Part shown: one piece after another, positions 43,644 to 55,725 of the stretch
Position numbering within the stretch: position 1 is the first letter of the stretch
How the letters are laid out: the number at the start of each line of letters is the position of its first letter
Position numbers and translations under genes: made by a program
Notes under the pieces: generated by a model
What the model was told of the DNA's origin: nothing
Database searches by the model: none
Seen by the model: only the letters and a program-made list of their open reading frames with translations
NCBI GenBank assembly: GCA_963757265.1
Contig: CAVWRA010000006.1
Coordinates: 1,550,001-1,614,000, forward strand
DNA: 64,000 nt
DNA from: CAIVVT01 sp963757265
GTDB lineage: Bacteria > Acidobacteriota > Terriglobia > Bryobacterales > Bryobacteraceae
Direction of reading: 5' to 3'

Positions 43644-44102
43644 ATGAGGCATAACAAGGCAGGTTTCAAGCTTGGGCGGAACATGAGTTCGCGCCGCTCC
43701 CTGCTGCGCAATCTGGTGACCAGCGTCGTCGAGCAGGAGCGGATCATCACCACCGTTCCCAAGGCCAAGGCCGCTAAGCCATTGCTGGAAAAGATGATCA
43801 CCCTGGGCAAGCAGGATACCCTGCACGCCCGGCGTTTGGCCGCGGGCTTCCTGATGACCCCGGCCGCCGTCAAGAAGCTGTTCGACAAGCTCGGCCCGCG
43901 TTTTTCCCAGCGCAACGGCGGCTACAGCCGCATAGTGCGCGTCGGACGGCGCGTGGGCGACGGCGCCGAGCAGGCGCTGCTGGAACTGGTCGGCAGCGAA
44001 CTCGTGAAGCGCGCCGCCGAGCGCGCCAAGCGCCGTGAAGAGCGCCTCAAAGCGATGCGCGAGGGCCGCGAGGCGGAAGACGGAGGCGGCGAGTCCGCCT
44101 GA
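43644..44102 (+). CDS. rplQ: 50S ribosomal protein L17
   Basis: 152 aa. MRHNKAGFKLGRNMSSRRSL, LRNLVTSVVEQERIITTVPK, AKAAKPLLEKMITLGK. The C-terminal Arg/Glu-rich helix (RAAERAKRREERLKAMREGR) and acidic end extend beyond the 117-130 aa norm. ATG 43644 with AGGAGAGG upstream. Last gene of the superoperon. Confidence 0.97.
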   Translation: MRHNKAGFKLGRNMSSRRSLLRNLVTSVVEQERIITTVPKAKAAKPLLEKMITLGKQDTLHARRLAAGFLMTPAAVKKLFDKLGPRFSQRNGGYSRIVRVGRRVGDGAEQALLELVGSELVKRAAERAKRREERLKAMREGREAEDGGGESA

Positions 44103-44132
44103 CCACTAACCATAAGTAACTAAAGATATTAC

Positions 44133-44170
44133 CGGCCCCGGGCTCCGCAGGAGTTCCGGGGCCGTTTGTT
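44133..44170 (+). terminator. Rho-independent terminator of the ribosomal superoperon
   Basis: Perfect 9-bp stem CGGCCCCGG (44133-44141) with CCGGGGCCG (44156-44164), 14-base loop, then tttgtt. It ends transcription 30 bases after rplQ. Confidence 0.85.
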
Positions 44171-44475
44171 AGGGCACTTTCCCGTACGTGGCGCAGGCAT
44201 TCCTGCCTGCCGCGTTAACATTCGTGTCGACGTTTGCTCGGCTACAACACGCGCTTGGGCTGCGGACTATGGTAAATGCGAAACTGGCCTAGCCGTGGTC
44301 GCGGAATGGGAAGCCCTGGAGACCACGGGCGTCCGATTGCGGGAGCAAGGCTCAACCATGCCCCGGCGCCAGCGGAAGAGGTTCAATTCCAGTCACATAC
44401 AGGCCTGATGAGGGGATTCGTCTCTGATCTGCTAATCATATTATCATTTTTCTTAGTCAATTGAACTCATATACA
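44171..44475. other. Spacer between rplQ and hsp20, with a dispersed repeat
   Basis: No supported gene. It contains the second copy of a 41-bp repeat (44188-44228). The last 60 bases are AT rich (aatcatattatcatttttct), which fits an upstream promoter element of hsp20. Confidence 0.6.
44188..44228. repeat. 41-bp dispersed repeat, copy 2
   Basis: Reverse complement of 7941-7981 at 36 of 41 positions, including GCAGGCA..TGCCTGC hairpin arms (here GCAGGCATtccTGCCTGC). Sits just past the superoperon terminator. Confidence 0.75.
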
Positions 44476-44504
44476 TTGACATAAATACGCTTGTGGCGTA
44501 CAGT
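44476..44504 (+). promoter_or_regulatory. Sigma-70-type promoter of hsp20
   Basis: TTGACA at 44476-44481, a 17-bp spacer, and TACAGT at 44499-44504. A near-consensus housekeeping promoter, 40 bases before the hsp20 start. No sigma-32-type or CIRCE element was seen. Confidence 0.75.
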
Positions 44505-44520
44505 GGAATTAGGTTGCAGC

Positions 44521-44536
44521 AAACCACAGGAGGTTT
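44521..44536 (+). promoter_or_regulatory. Hairpin covering the hsp20 ribosome-binding site, possible RNA thermometer
   Basis: AAACC (44521-44525) pairs with GGTTT (44532-44536) around ACAGGA. The SD, AGGAGG at 44528-44533, lies in the loop and the first pairs of the 3' arm. A short, weak stem of this kind could melt with heat; small heat-shock genes often use such control. The stem is only five pairs, so this is tentative. Confidence 0.35.
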
Positions 44537-44543
44537 CAAAGAC

Positions 44544-44993
44544 ATGTTGAGCTTGATCAATCGACGCAGGGCCCCGAGCGAAGAGGAAGTCCCTGCCGTG
44601 TTCCGTGCCATCGATGATATGTTCCAGCAGGTGCTGGCCGGTCCAGTGAGTTCGCGACCCTGGATTCCGGCTGTGGATATCGTCGAGAACCCGAATGAAC
44701 TCGTTGTCACCGCCGATCTGCCGGGCATCAAGAAAGAGGATGTGGACGTCCAGATCGAGGACGGCACTCTGACTTTGACCGGCTCGCGCAATTTCGAACA
44801 TGAGGATCGCAAGGAAGGCTTCCACCGCCTGGAGCGCAGCTACGGCTCGTTCCGCCGCGCCTTCACGCTGCCCGACAGCGTCGACCCGGATAAGGTGGCC
44901 GCGGCGTTCGAAGATGGCGTGCTGAAGATCACGCTGCCCAAGAAGGAAGTTGCCAAGCCGCGCACCATCAAGGTCGAAGTAGCCAAGAAGTGA
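44544..44993 (+). CDS. Small heat-shock protein, Hsp20 family
   Basis: 149 aa ATP-independent holdase chaperone. The alpha-crystallin domain spans about 50-145: WIPAVDIVENPNELVVTADL, PGIKKEDVDVQIEDGTLTLT, SYGSFRRAFTLPDSVD and the AxxxxGVLxITLP element (AAAFEDGVLKITLP). Start ATG 44544, with CAGGAGG ten bases before; the frame is open upstream past the promoter, so the longer version is wrong. Monocistronic: own promoter and a hairpin terminator. Confidence 0.94.
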   Translation: MLSLINRRRAPSEEEVPAVFRAIDDMFQQVLAGPVSSRPWIPAVDIVENPNELVVTADLPGIKKEDVDVQIEDGTLTLTGSRNFEHEDRKEGFHRLERSYGSFRRAFTLPDSVDPDKVAAAFEDGVLKITLPKKEVAKPRTIKVEVAKK

Positions 44994-45007
44994 GCTTGTC
45001 TTCGGCG

Positions 45008-45047
45008 GCCGTGGGCCGGGCCGGAAGGCCGGTCCACGGCTGTTCTC
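45008..45047 (+). terminator. Hairpin terminator after hsp20
   Basis: GCCGTGG (45008-45014) pairs with CCACGGC (45034-45040), with inner CCGG/CCGG pairing around ccggaaggccgg; tgttctcc follows. 15 bases after the hsp20 stop. Confidence 0.65.
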
Positions 45048-45148
45048 CTGCCCCCGCTTCAGCCTCCGTTCCTCCAGCCGTTCAGCCCTCCGCTCAACCC
45101 ACAGCCGGGACCATTCGGTGCGTTGTAATCCCCTTTAACTTGCATAGT

Positions 45149-45178
45149 TTGACCAGATATGGCCATCCTCGGTAGACT
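45149..45178 (+). promoter_or_regulatory. Promoter of metK-ahcY
   Basis: TTGACC at 45149-45154, an 18-bp spacer, TAGACT at 45173-45178. It lies in the only AT-richer stretch of the 286-bp spacer. The leader of about 100 bases to metK has a GC-rich hairpin (CCGCCGG/CCGGCGG near 45215-45229). I found none of the conserved core of SAM-I, SAM-II or SAH riboswitches in it. Confidence 0.6.
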
Positions 45179-45279
45179 GACAGGAGAGCCGATCGCCGGC
45201 TGGTTTTCCCCGCCGGCCCGGCGGAGCCTTTGCGCTTCCTGAAGCCCTGGGGTACTCCACACCGCAACGGAGGACTAAG

Positions 45280-46446
<1,167 letters not shown>

Positions 46447-46474
46447 GAATCAGGAGGAAGGAAGGAACACACGC

Positions 46475-47752
46475 ATGGCTACCAACGCGGCCGGCATCGC
46501 CGGCGATGTGAAGGATCCCGCTCTGGCTGGCCAGGGCCGCATGCGGATCGAGTGGGCCGCCAACTCGATGCCGGTCCTCAAGATCATTCGCGAGGACTTC
46601 CGGAAGCGCCAGCCGCTCAAAGGCATTCGCATCGCGGCCTGCCTCCACGTCACCACGGAGACCGCCAATCTGGCCATCACTCTCAAGGAGGGCGGCGCCG
46701 ACGCGGTGATTTGCGCCTCCAACCCGCTCTCCACGCAGGATGATGTCGCCGCCGCCCTGGTGAGCGAATATGGCATCCCCACCTTCGCCGTCAAGGGCGA
46801 GTCCAACGACGTTTACTACAACCACATCCTGGCCGCCATCGACCACCGGCCGAACATTACCATGGATGACGGCTGCGACCTGGTGACAGTTCTCCACACC
46901 AAGCGGCAGGCTTTCCTGGCCGGCGTCATCGGCGGCACCGAAGAGACCACCACGGGCGTCATCCGTCTGCATGCCATGGCCAAGGAAGGCGTGCTGCGCT
47001 ATCCCGTCATCGCCATCAACGACGCTCTGACCAAGCACCTGTTCGACAACCGTTACGGCACCGGCCAGTCCACGCTCGACGGCGTCATCCGCGCCACGAA
47101 TACGCTGCTGGCGGGGCTTAATCTGGTGGTCGCCGGTTACGGCTGGTGCGGCCGCGGCGTTGCCATGCGCGCCCGCGGCATGGGCGCCAACGTGGTTGTG
47201 ACCGAGGTGGATCCCACCAAGGCGCTCGAGGCCATAATGGACGGCTTCCGCGTCATGCCCATGGCCGAAGCCGCGCCCATCGGCCACGTTTTCATCACCG
47301 TCACGGGCTGCAAGAGCGTCATCGACGGCCGCCACTTCGAGCATCTCCGCGACGGCGCCATCATCTGCAACTCGGGTCATTTCAACGTCGAGCTGGACCT
47401 GGAAACCCTGGACCGGATCGCCCAGTCCAAGCGCCAGGTGCGCGAGTTTGTCGAGGAGTTCACTCTGGCGTCCGGCAGGAAGATCTTCGTCCTCGGCGAG
47501 GGCCGTCTCATCAACCTGGCCGCCGCCGAAGGCCATCCCGCCTCGGTGATGGACATGAGCTTCGCCAACCAGTCGCTGGCGGTCGAGTACATCGTGGCCA
47601 ACCATGCGAAACTGGAGAAGAAGGTGTACCCCGTTCCGAAGGCGCTGGACGAAAAAGTCGCCAAGATGAAGCTCGCGGCCATGGGCGCGAGCATTGATGT
47701 GCTGACCCCCGAGCAGGAATCTTACCTGCTGAGCTGGTCCGAGGGGACTTAG
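46475..47752 (+). CDS. ahcY: Adenosylhomocysteinase
   Basis: 425 aa. Splits SAH into adenosine and homocysteine. NAD site VVAGYGWCGRGVAMRARGMG; catalytic-type residues in LHVTTETANLAITLKEGGAD, MDDGCDLVTVLH, GGTEETTTGVIRL, NDALTKHLFDNRYGTGQST. Ends TPEQESYLLSWSEGT, the short-form C-terminus, without the KPxHYRY tail of longer enzymes. Start ATG 46475, SD AGGAGGAAGGAAGG. The TAG stop coincides with the TA at the edge of a 182-bp mobile-like element, which provides the AG. Confidence 0.97.
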   Translation: MATNAAGIAGDVKDPALAGQGRMRIEWAANSMPVLKIIREDFRKRQPLKGIRIAACLHVTTETANLAITLKEGGADAVICASNPLSTQDDVAAALVSEYGIPTFAVKGESNDVYYNHILAAIDHRPNITMDDGCDLVTVLHTKRQAFLAGVIGGTEETTTGVIRLHAMAKEGVLRYPVIAINDALTKHLFDNRYGTGQSTLDGVIRATNTLLAGLNLVVAGYGWCGRGVAMRARGMGANVVVTEVDPTKALEAIMDGFRVMPMAEAAPIGHVFITVTGCKSVIDGRHFEHLRDGAIICNSGHFNVELDLETLDRIAQSKRQVREFVEEFTLASGRKIFVLGEGRLINLAAAEGHPASVMDMSFANQSLAVEYIVANHAKLEKKVYPVPKALDEKVAKMKLAAMGASIDVLTPEQESYLLSWSEGT

Positions 47753-47931
47753 CCCGGATGTTGCACCACGATCGCAGCGAGGCGCGATGAGAGGGTTGCA
47801 GATACAAGGCGCCCGACGGGAGCCGCCCGCAGGCGTACTTGGCGGTACGTCGAGGACGGCGACCGAGGGCAACGCAGTAGATGCGGCCCTATCGCGCGCC
47901 GCAGCCGATTGTTGGTGAAACATCCGGGCTA
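47750..47931 (+). mobile_element. 182-bp MITE-like element, copy 2
   Basis: Begins TAGCCCGGATGTTGCACCAC and ends GTGAAACATCCGGGCTA. Same length as copy 1 (5334-5515), with about ten mismatches. The left flank is ACT, as in copy 1. Its first TA belongs to the ahcY stop codon. No coding frame of its own. It lies 120 bp upstream of tig, so it separates metK-ahcY from tig. Confidence 0.85.
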
Positions 47932-48051
47932 GAGCGCCGCCGGCCGCCTGCGCCCTCCGGAAATCTGTTCTGCGGGAAGGCGGGCCGCCGGGCCCGCTTT
48001 TTCGTGCCGCGCGCCCCACGATCCGGACGCGGCGTTGTTGGAGGATTAGTT

Positions 48052-49353
48052 TTGGCACTCGTTGAAGGTTGCAGGCACAGGCTCGAAATCACCATTCCCG
48101 CCTCGGCGTTCGAGGCCGAAATGGCCACTGCCCTGGAAAAGGTCCAGAAAAAGGTCCGGTTGAAGGGCTTCCGCCCCGGCAAGGCGCCCGCCACGATTGT
48201 CCGCCAGTACTACATGAGCGAGATTCGCCAGGAAGCGCTCGACAAGCTGATCCCGGAATCCCTCAAGCGCGAATACGACCGCCAGAACCTGCAGGTGGTC
48301 AGCCGCCCCGAGATCAAGGACCTCGAGATCAAGGAAAACGGCGACGTCTTCTTCAAGGCCGAGCTGGAGGTGGCCCCGGAATTCGAGTTAGGCACGTATC
48401 GCGGCGTCGAGGTGCCCTACGCCGAGCCCCAGGTGTCGGACGACGACGTCAACGCGCGTCTCGAGCAGCTGCGCGAATCCAAGGCCGAGTTCGTGAACGT
48501 CGATCCGCGCCCCGCCGTGGAAGGCGATCACTGCCTGGTCTCGCTCGAATCGATCGCCGGGCTCGAGGGCGAGCCGATGAAGCAGGACGACATCAACATC
48601 GAGATCGGCGGCCAGGACACCTTCGAGGCTTTCACACAGGCTCTTCGCGGCGCCCAGCCGGGCGAGACGCGCGAGGCCGAGATCACCTACCCCGAGCACT
48701 ACGCTGCGGAACGGCTGTCGGGTAAGACCGTGCGCTTCCGGATTCACCTCAAACAGCTCCGTCTCAAGGAGTTGCCCGACTTGAACGACGAGTTCGCCAA
48801 GGACCTGGGCGACTTCCAGAATCTGGAGGAGTTGAAGGCCGAGGTACGCAAGTCCCTCTTCCGGGAAAAGGAATCCGCGGCCCAGACTGCCGCCAAGAAC
48901 GCGATCATCGAGAAGCTCATCGACGCCCATGATTTCCCCGTCCCGGAGGTCTACGTCAACCAGCAGGTCCAGGGCATGGTCGAGGGCCAGTTGCGCTCGC
49001 TCGCCGGTCAGGGCGTGGACGTCGGCAAGATCAAGCTCAATTGGGAGGAACTGCGCAAAGCCCAGGCGGAGCGCGCCCGGCGCGACGTTCGCGCCAGCCT
49101 GATCCTCGAAAAAGTGTCTGCGGCCGAATCGATCTTCACTACCCAGGAGGAGGTTGACGCCGAACTGTCCCGTATCTCACGCCAGCAGCGCGAGCCCATC
49201 GCGGCGGTGCGGATGCGTTTGGAAAAGGACGGCACTCTGGCCCGGATCGCCTCGCGAATCCGCACCGAGAAGACCCTGGGTTACCTGTTTGAACGCGCCG
49301 TCAAGACCGCCCCGGCGGCCGAGCCGGCGCCGGCTGATACTCTGGCCGGCTGA
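48052..49353 (+). CDS. tig: Trigger factor
   Basis: 433 aa ribosome-bound chaperone and peptidyl-prolyl isomerase. The N-terminal domain carries the L23-docking signature GFRPGKAP at 39-46; the PPIase domain follows (EGDHCLVSLESIAG, QPGETREAEITYPEHYAAER); the C-terminal arms are helical. Ends with an Ala/Pro tail (APAAEPAPADTLAG-like). Start TTG 48052: GGAGG sits seven bases before it and the product begins MALVEGCRHRLEITI. The frame is open to 47881 inside the repeat element. Confidence 0.95.
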   Translation: MALVEGCRHRLEITIPASAFEAEMATALEKVQKKVRLKGFRPGKAPATIVRQYYMSEIRQEALDKLIPESLKREYDRQNLQVVSRPEIKDLEIKENGDVFFKAELEVAPEFELGTYRGVEVPYAEPQVSDDDVNARLEQLRESKAEFVNVDPRPAVEGDHCLVSLESIAGLEGEPMKQDDINIEIGGQDTFEAFTQALRGAQPGETREAEITYPEHYAAERLSGKTVRFRIHLKQLRLKELPDLNDEFAKDLGDFQNLEELKAEVRKSLFREKESAAQTAAKNAIIEKLIDAHDFPVPEVYVNQQVQGMVEGQLRSLAGQGVDVGKIKLNWEELRKAQAERARRDVRASLILEKVSAAESIFTTQEEVDAELSRISRQQREPIAAVRMRLEKDGTLARIASRIRTEKTLGYLFERAVKTAPAAEPAPADTLAG

Positions 49354-49375
49354 GTCTGGAGAACGTACCCTTGCT

Positions 49376-49427
49376 AGGGCCTGCTCAGACTACCCGAACG
49401 GACGTCCGCGTAGTGCGGGCAGGCCCT
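49376..49427 (+). terminator. Hairpin after tig
   Basis: AGGGCCTGC (49376-49384) pairs with GCAGGCCCT (49419-49427) around a 34-base loop that has its own pairing (GGACGTCC). No T run follows. It could be a weak terminator or a processing site between tig and clpX. Confidence 0.45.
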
Positions 49428-49533
49428 CTAGTACTAGTTGCGATTGCCCGCCGCGCCAATTCAGGGGATAATGAGGGCACGACGGAACAGCGCAGCGGCT
49501 GCACTTTTAGTCAAGCGCCCCGGGAGCCCAGTT

Positions 49534-50805
49534 GTGAAGCGAACCGGTAACGACGATACTCTTCGTTGTTCTTTCTGCCATAAGACCCAGGATGTTGTCG
49601 GCAAGCTGATCTCGTCGCCCAGCGAGTATCCGCGCGCCTACATCTGCGACGAATGCATCACGGTCTGCAACTCGATTCTTGAGGACTACCGCGCCGAGCG
49701 CACTGGCGCGGTGCCGGCGAAGCTCCATAAACCACTGGAACTAAAGGAATATCTGGACCAGTACGTCATTGGCCAGGAGTCCGTGAAGAAGAAGCTCGCC
49801 GTCGCTGTCTATAACCATTACAAACGCATCCAGATGAACCGCCAGCGCACCGGCGAGATCGAGGTTGCCAAGTCCAACATCCTGCTCATCGGCCCGACCG
49901 GTACTGGCAAGACCCTGCTGGCGCAGACGCTGGCCCGCATCCTGGACGTGCCCTTCGCCATTGTCGACGCCACCACCCTGACTGAGGCGGGCTATGTCGG
50001 CGAGGATGTGGAGAACATTATCCTGCGCCTGTTGCAGAACGCCGACTGGGACGTCCAGCGCTGCCAGACCGGCATCATCTATATTGATGAAATCGACAAG
50101 ATCAGTCGTAAGGACGAGAATCCGTCGATCACCCGGGACGTCTCTGGCGAAGGCGTTCAGCAGGCCCTGCTGAAGATTCTCGAAGGCACCGTCGCCAACG
50201 TTCCGCCGCAGGGCGGCCGCAAACACCCGCACCAGGAATTCACGCCCGTCGATACCACCAACATTCTGTTCATTTGCGGCGGCGCTTTCGTCGGACTGGA
50301 GAAAGTGATTGGTCGCCGTATCGGCAAGAAAACACTGGGCTTCAAGGCGAATGACGAAAAGAAGGGCGAGGATGCCCCGCGTTCTTCTCAGAACCGCGAC
50401 TTCGATCTGCTCATGCGCGTCCAGCCGGAAGACCTGATCCGCTACGGCTTCATTCCTGAATTCATCGGGCGCATGCCGGTCGCCGCCGTGCTGGAGGACC
50501 TGGACCGCGGGGCGCTGATGCAAATCTTGACGCGTCCCCGCAACGCGATCATCAAACAGTATCAGAAACTGTTTGAGTTCGAAAATGTTAAACTAAAGTT
50601 CAGCGACGAGGCGCTGGAGAGCATTGCGGATCTGGCGCTGCAGCGGAAGGTCGGCGCGCGCGGCCTCCGGATGATTCTGGAGGAGCTGATGCTGGACTTG
50701 ATGTACTACCTCCCTTCGTACAAAAAGGTGCGCGAGTTCATGGTGACGAAGGAGATGGTGGTCACGCAGAAGATCAATTGGGCGCTCCTCGAAAAAGCGG
50801 GCTGA
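49534..50805 (+). CDS. clpX: ATP-dependent Clp protease ATP-binding subunit ClpX
   Basis: 423 aa from GTG 49534 (GGGAG eight bases upstream). The N-terminal zinc-binding domain has Cys12-Cys15 and Cys38-Cys41 (RCSFCHKTQ, YICDECITVC). Walker A GPTGTGKT with Lys126, Walker B IIYIDEIDKI, ClpP-docking loop region (LIRYGFIPEFIGRMPVAAVL follows), sensor ARGLRMILEE. Upstream in-frame starts (ATG 49471, TTG 49438) would add Ala/Arg-rich sequence. It unfolds tagged proteins for ClpP. clpP is not beside it. Confidence 0.96.
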   Translation: MKRTGNDDTLRCSFCHKTQDVVGKLISSPSEYPRAYICDECITVCNSILEDYRAERTGAVPAKLHKPLELKEYLDQYVIGQESVKKKLAVAVYNHYKRIQMNRQRTGEIEVAKSNILLIGPTGTGKTLLAQTLARILDVPFAIVDATTLTEAGYVGEDVENIILRLLQNADWDVQRCQTGIIYIDEIDKISRKDENPSITRDVSGEGVQQALLKILEGTVANVPPQGGRKHPHQEFTPVDTTNILFICGGAFVGLEKVIGRRIGKKTLGFKANDEKKGEDAPRSSQNRDFDLLMRVQPEDLIRYGFIPEFIGRMPVAAVLEDLDRGALMQILTRPRNAIIKQYQKLFEFENVKLKFSDEALESIADLALQRKVGARGLRMILEELMLDLMYYLPSYKKVREFMVTKEMVVTQKINWALLEKAG

Positions 50806-50934
50806 GATCATTTCCCGCTGTTCTTCCCGACCCGCCGAACGCCGTCATTTGATCGCCCGGGCGAACTGCGTAGCCGGGCGTCGATTTTGCTCCAGAGCAC
50901 TCCCCGATAAGACGTCTTCTAAGAGGCGACAGCG

Positions 50935-53485
<2,551 letters not shown>

Positions 53486-53514
53486 GAGTCGGTTGTTGGT
53501 AGAAGAAGCCCGCC

Positions 53515-54091
53515 GTGGAATGTCCGGCTGAGTTCCTGTTGAGTGCGGCCCGGCCGGACCAGTTCCCCGCGGAAACGCTCCCGGAGGTCGCCTTCCTGGG
53601 TCGCAGCAATGTCGGGAAATCCACGTTGCTGAACTGCCTCACCGGTCAGAAGGAGCTGGCTTTCAGTTCCTCGACCCCGGGCCGGACCCAGGCGGTGAAC
53701 TTCTTCCGGGTTGAACGGGAGGATCATTTTGGTCGATCTCCCGGGGTACGGCTATGCCACTGCGCCGCGGCAGTTGTCGCGGGTCTGGGGCCACACCGCG
53801 GAGGCCTACCTCCTCGAGCGGCGAAGTTTGAGGTTGTGCGTGCTCCTCGTGGACGCACGCCGGGGCTGGATGGAACCCGATCTCCAGCTCAAGGAATGGC
53901 TTGAGTTTCGCGCACGGCCCTACGTGGTCGTCGCCACCAAGGTGGACAAGCTCAATCAGAAGGAAAGACATCAGAGCCGGATCGCCATGCGCGAGCATTA
54001 CCCCCACGCGGACTTGATCTGGTTCTCGGCCGTCAACGGCCAAGGAGTGAAGGAACTTTGGCAAGCGATCTCGAAAACAACGGGCCATTGA
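53515..54091 (+). CDS. engB: Ribosome biogenesis GTPase EngB/YsxC, one-base frameshift
   Basis: TrmE-Era-EngA-EngB class GTPase for 50S assembly. G1 FLGRSNVGKSTLLN, G2 in SSTPGRTQAVNFF, G3 VDLPGYGYA, G4 TKVDKLNQKE, G5 FSAVNGQG. From GTG 53515 the frame fails after NFFRVE. Removing one T at 53711-53712 restores NFFRVNGRIILVDLPGYG. Corrected length about 191 aa. rho starts inside its 3' end with a 34-base overlap. Confidence 0.9.
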
Positions 54092-55677
54092 CTCCCGATC
54101 CGGGAGCCCCTGAGACCGCCCCGGCCGCGGATGCGGTTGCGGAATCAGGCTCGCGCGAGCTGTCGGCCGTCAACAACCGCCGCCGCCCCGCCGAAAACAA
54201 GCTCAACAACCAGGCCGCGGAACGCAACGACAAAGCCGAGCGTCCCGAACGCAACGAGCGCGGCGAGCGCAGCGACCGGCCAGAAGCCCGGCAGGAAGCC
54301 CGGCCGGAAGCCCGGTCGCAATCCGCGCCTGCGGCCGCCCCGCCTGGGACCGCCCCGCCTGGCGTCGCCCCGCCGGCCCCCGTCGAGCCGCCCCGCGAAA
54401 CCACCGGCGCGCTCAACAAGCGCGGCAACCTCGACCTGAGTGAGCTGAAGGAGATGAGCATCACCCAGCTCAACAAGATCGCCCGCGACCTGGAAATCCC
54501 GGGCGTGGCCGGCTTGCGCAAGCAGGAGTTGATCTTCAAGATCCTTCAGGCCCAGGCCGAAAAGGCCGGCCTGATCTTCTCCGAGGGCGTCCTCGAGTGC
54601 CTCCCCGACGGCTTCGGCTTCCTGCGCGCGCCGGAGTACAATTACCTGCCCGGCCCCGACGACGTCTACGTCTCGCCCTCGCAGATCCGCCGTTTCGACC
54701 TGCGCACCGGCGACACCGTCTCCGGCCAGATCCGTCCTCCCAAGGAGGGCGAGCGCTACTTCGCCCTCATCAAGGTCAACGCCATCAACTTCGAGCCGCC
54801 CGAGCAGGCCCGCAACAAGATCTTCTTCGACAACCTCACTCCGCTCTATCCCAACGAGCGCATCCGGCTGGAGACCACCAAGGACAATCTCTCCGGCCGC
54901 ATCATGGACATGCTCACGCCCCTCGGCAAGGGTCAGCGCGGCCTGATCGTCGCCGCGCCCCGCACCGGCAAAACCATGATGCTGCAGTCGCTGGCCTCTT
55001 CCATCGCCACCAATCACCCCGAAATCGTGCTAATCGTCCTGCTGATCGACGAGCGCCCCGAGGAAGTCACCGACATGCAGCGCTCGGTCAAGGGCGAGGT
55101 CATCAGTTCCACCTTCGACGAGCCCGCCTCGCGCCACGTTCAGGTCGCCGAAATGGTCATCGAAAAGGCCAAGCGCTTGGTCGAGCACAAGCGCGACGTC
55201 GTCATCCTGCTGGACTCCATCACGCGTCTGGCCCGTGCCTACAACACCGTCGTTCCGCCCTCCGGCAAAGTCCTCTCCGGCGGCGTCGACTCCAACGCCC
55301 TGCAGCGCCCCAAGCGCTTCTTCGGCGCCGCCCGCAACATCGAGGAAGGTGGCTCCCTCACCATCGTCGCCACCGCGCTGATCGATACCGGCTCGCGCAT
55401 GGACGACGTCATCTTCGAGGAGTTCAAGGGCACCGGCAACATGGAAATCCATCTTGACCGCAAGCTCGTCAACAAGCGCACCTTCCCCGCCATCGACATC
55501 AACAAGAGCGGCACCCGCAAGGACGAACTGCTGATCCCGCGCGAGGAGCTCAACCGCATCTGGGTCCTGCGCAAGATCCTCGCCCCGCTCTCGCCCGTCG
55601 AAAGCGTCGAACTGCTGCTCGACAAGGTCGCCAAAACCCGCGCCAACGCCGAGTTCCTGGCCTCCATGAGCGGCTGA
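54058..55677 (+). CDS. rho: Transcription termination factor Rho with disordered N-terminal region
   Basis: 539 aa. About residues 1-118 are low complexity: charged (AERNDKAERPERNERGERSD, EARQEARPEARSQSA) then Pro/Ala rich (APPGTAPPGVAPPAPVEPPR). Rho_N follows (LDLSELKEMSITQLNKIARD), then the cold-shock RNA-binding fold, then the ATPase with Walker A APRTGKTMML (Lys about 305), Walker B VVILLDSITRLARAYN, Q loop and R loop. E. coli Rho is 419 aa. Start TTG 54058, preceded by AAGGAGTGAAGGA, inside engB. Terminates untranslated RNA. Confidence 0.96.
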   Translation: MASDLENNGPLTPDPGAPETAPAADAVAESGSRELSAVNNRRRPAENKLNNQAAERNDKAERPERNERGERSDRPEARQEARPEARSQSAPAAAPPGTAPPGVAPPAPVEPPRETTGALNKRGNLDLSELKEMSITQLNKIARDLEIPGVAGLRKQELIFKILQAQAEKAGLIFSEGVLECLPDGFGFLRAPEYNYLPGPDDVYVSPSQIRRFDLRTGDTVSGQIRPPKEGERYFALIKVNAINFEPPEQARNKIFFDNLTPLYPNERIRLETTKDNLSGRIMDMLTPLGKGQRGLIVAAPRTGKTMMLQSLASSIATNHPEIVLIVLLIDERPEEVTDMQRSVKGEVISSTFDEPASRHVQVAEMVIEKAKRLVEHKRDVVILLDSITRLARAYNTVVPPSGKVLSGGVDSNALQRPKRFFGAARNIEEGGSLTIVATALIDTGSRMDDVIFEEFKGTGNMEIHLDRKLVNKRTFPAIDINKSGTRKDELLIPREELNRIWVLRKILAPLSPVESVELLLDKVAKTRANAEFLASMSG

Positions 55678-55725
55678 CCTCGATTCACAAGCCGCGTCGG
55701 CCAGTGCGTGCCCGCGCCAGCGCCT

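Noticed and set aside
45180..45279. SAM or SAH riboswitch upstream of metK-ahcY
   Set aside because: The leader has a GC hairpin, but none of the conserved core sequences of the known SAM or SAH classes could be found by eye.
54145..55452. 290- and 140-aa minus-strand frames opposite rho
   Set aside because: Antisense shadows of a well supported rho gene.
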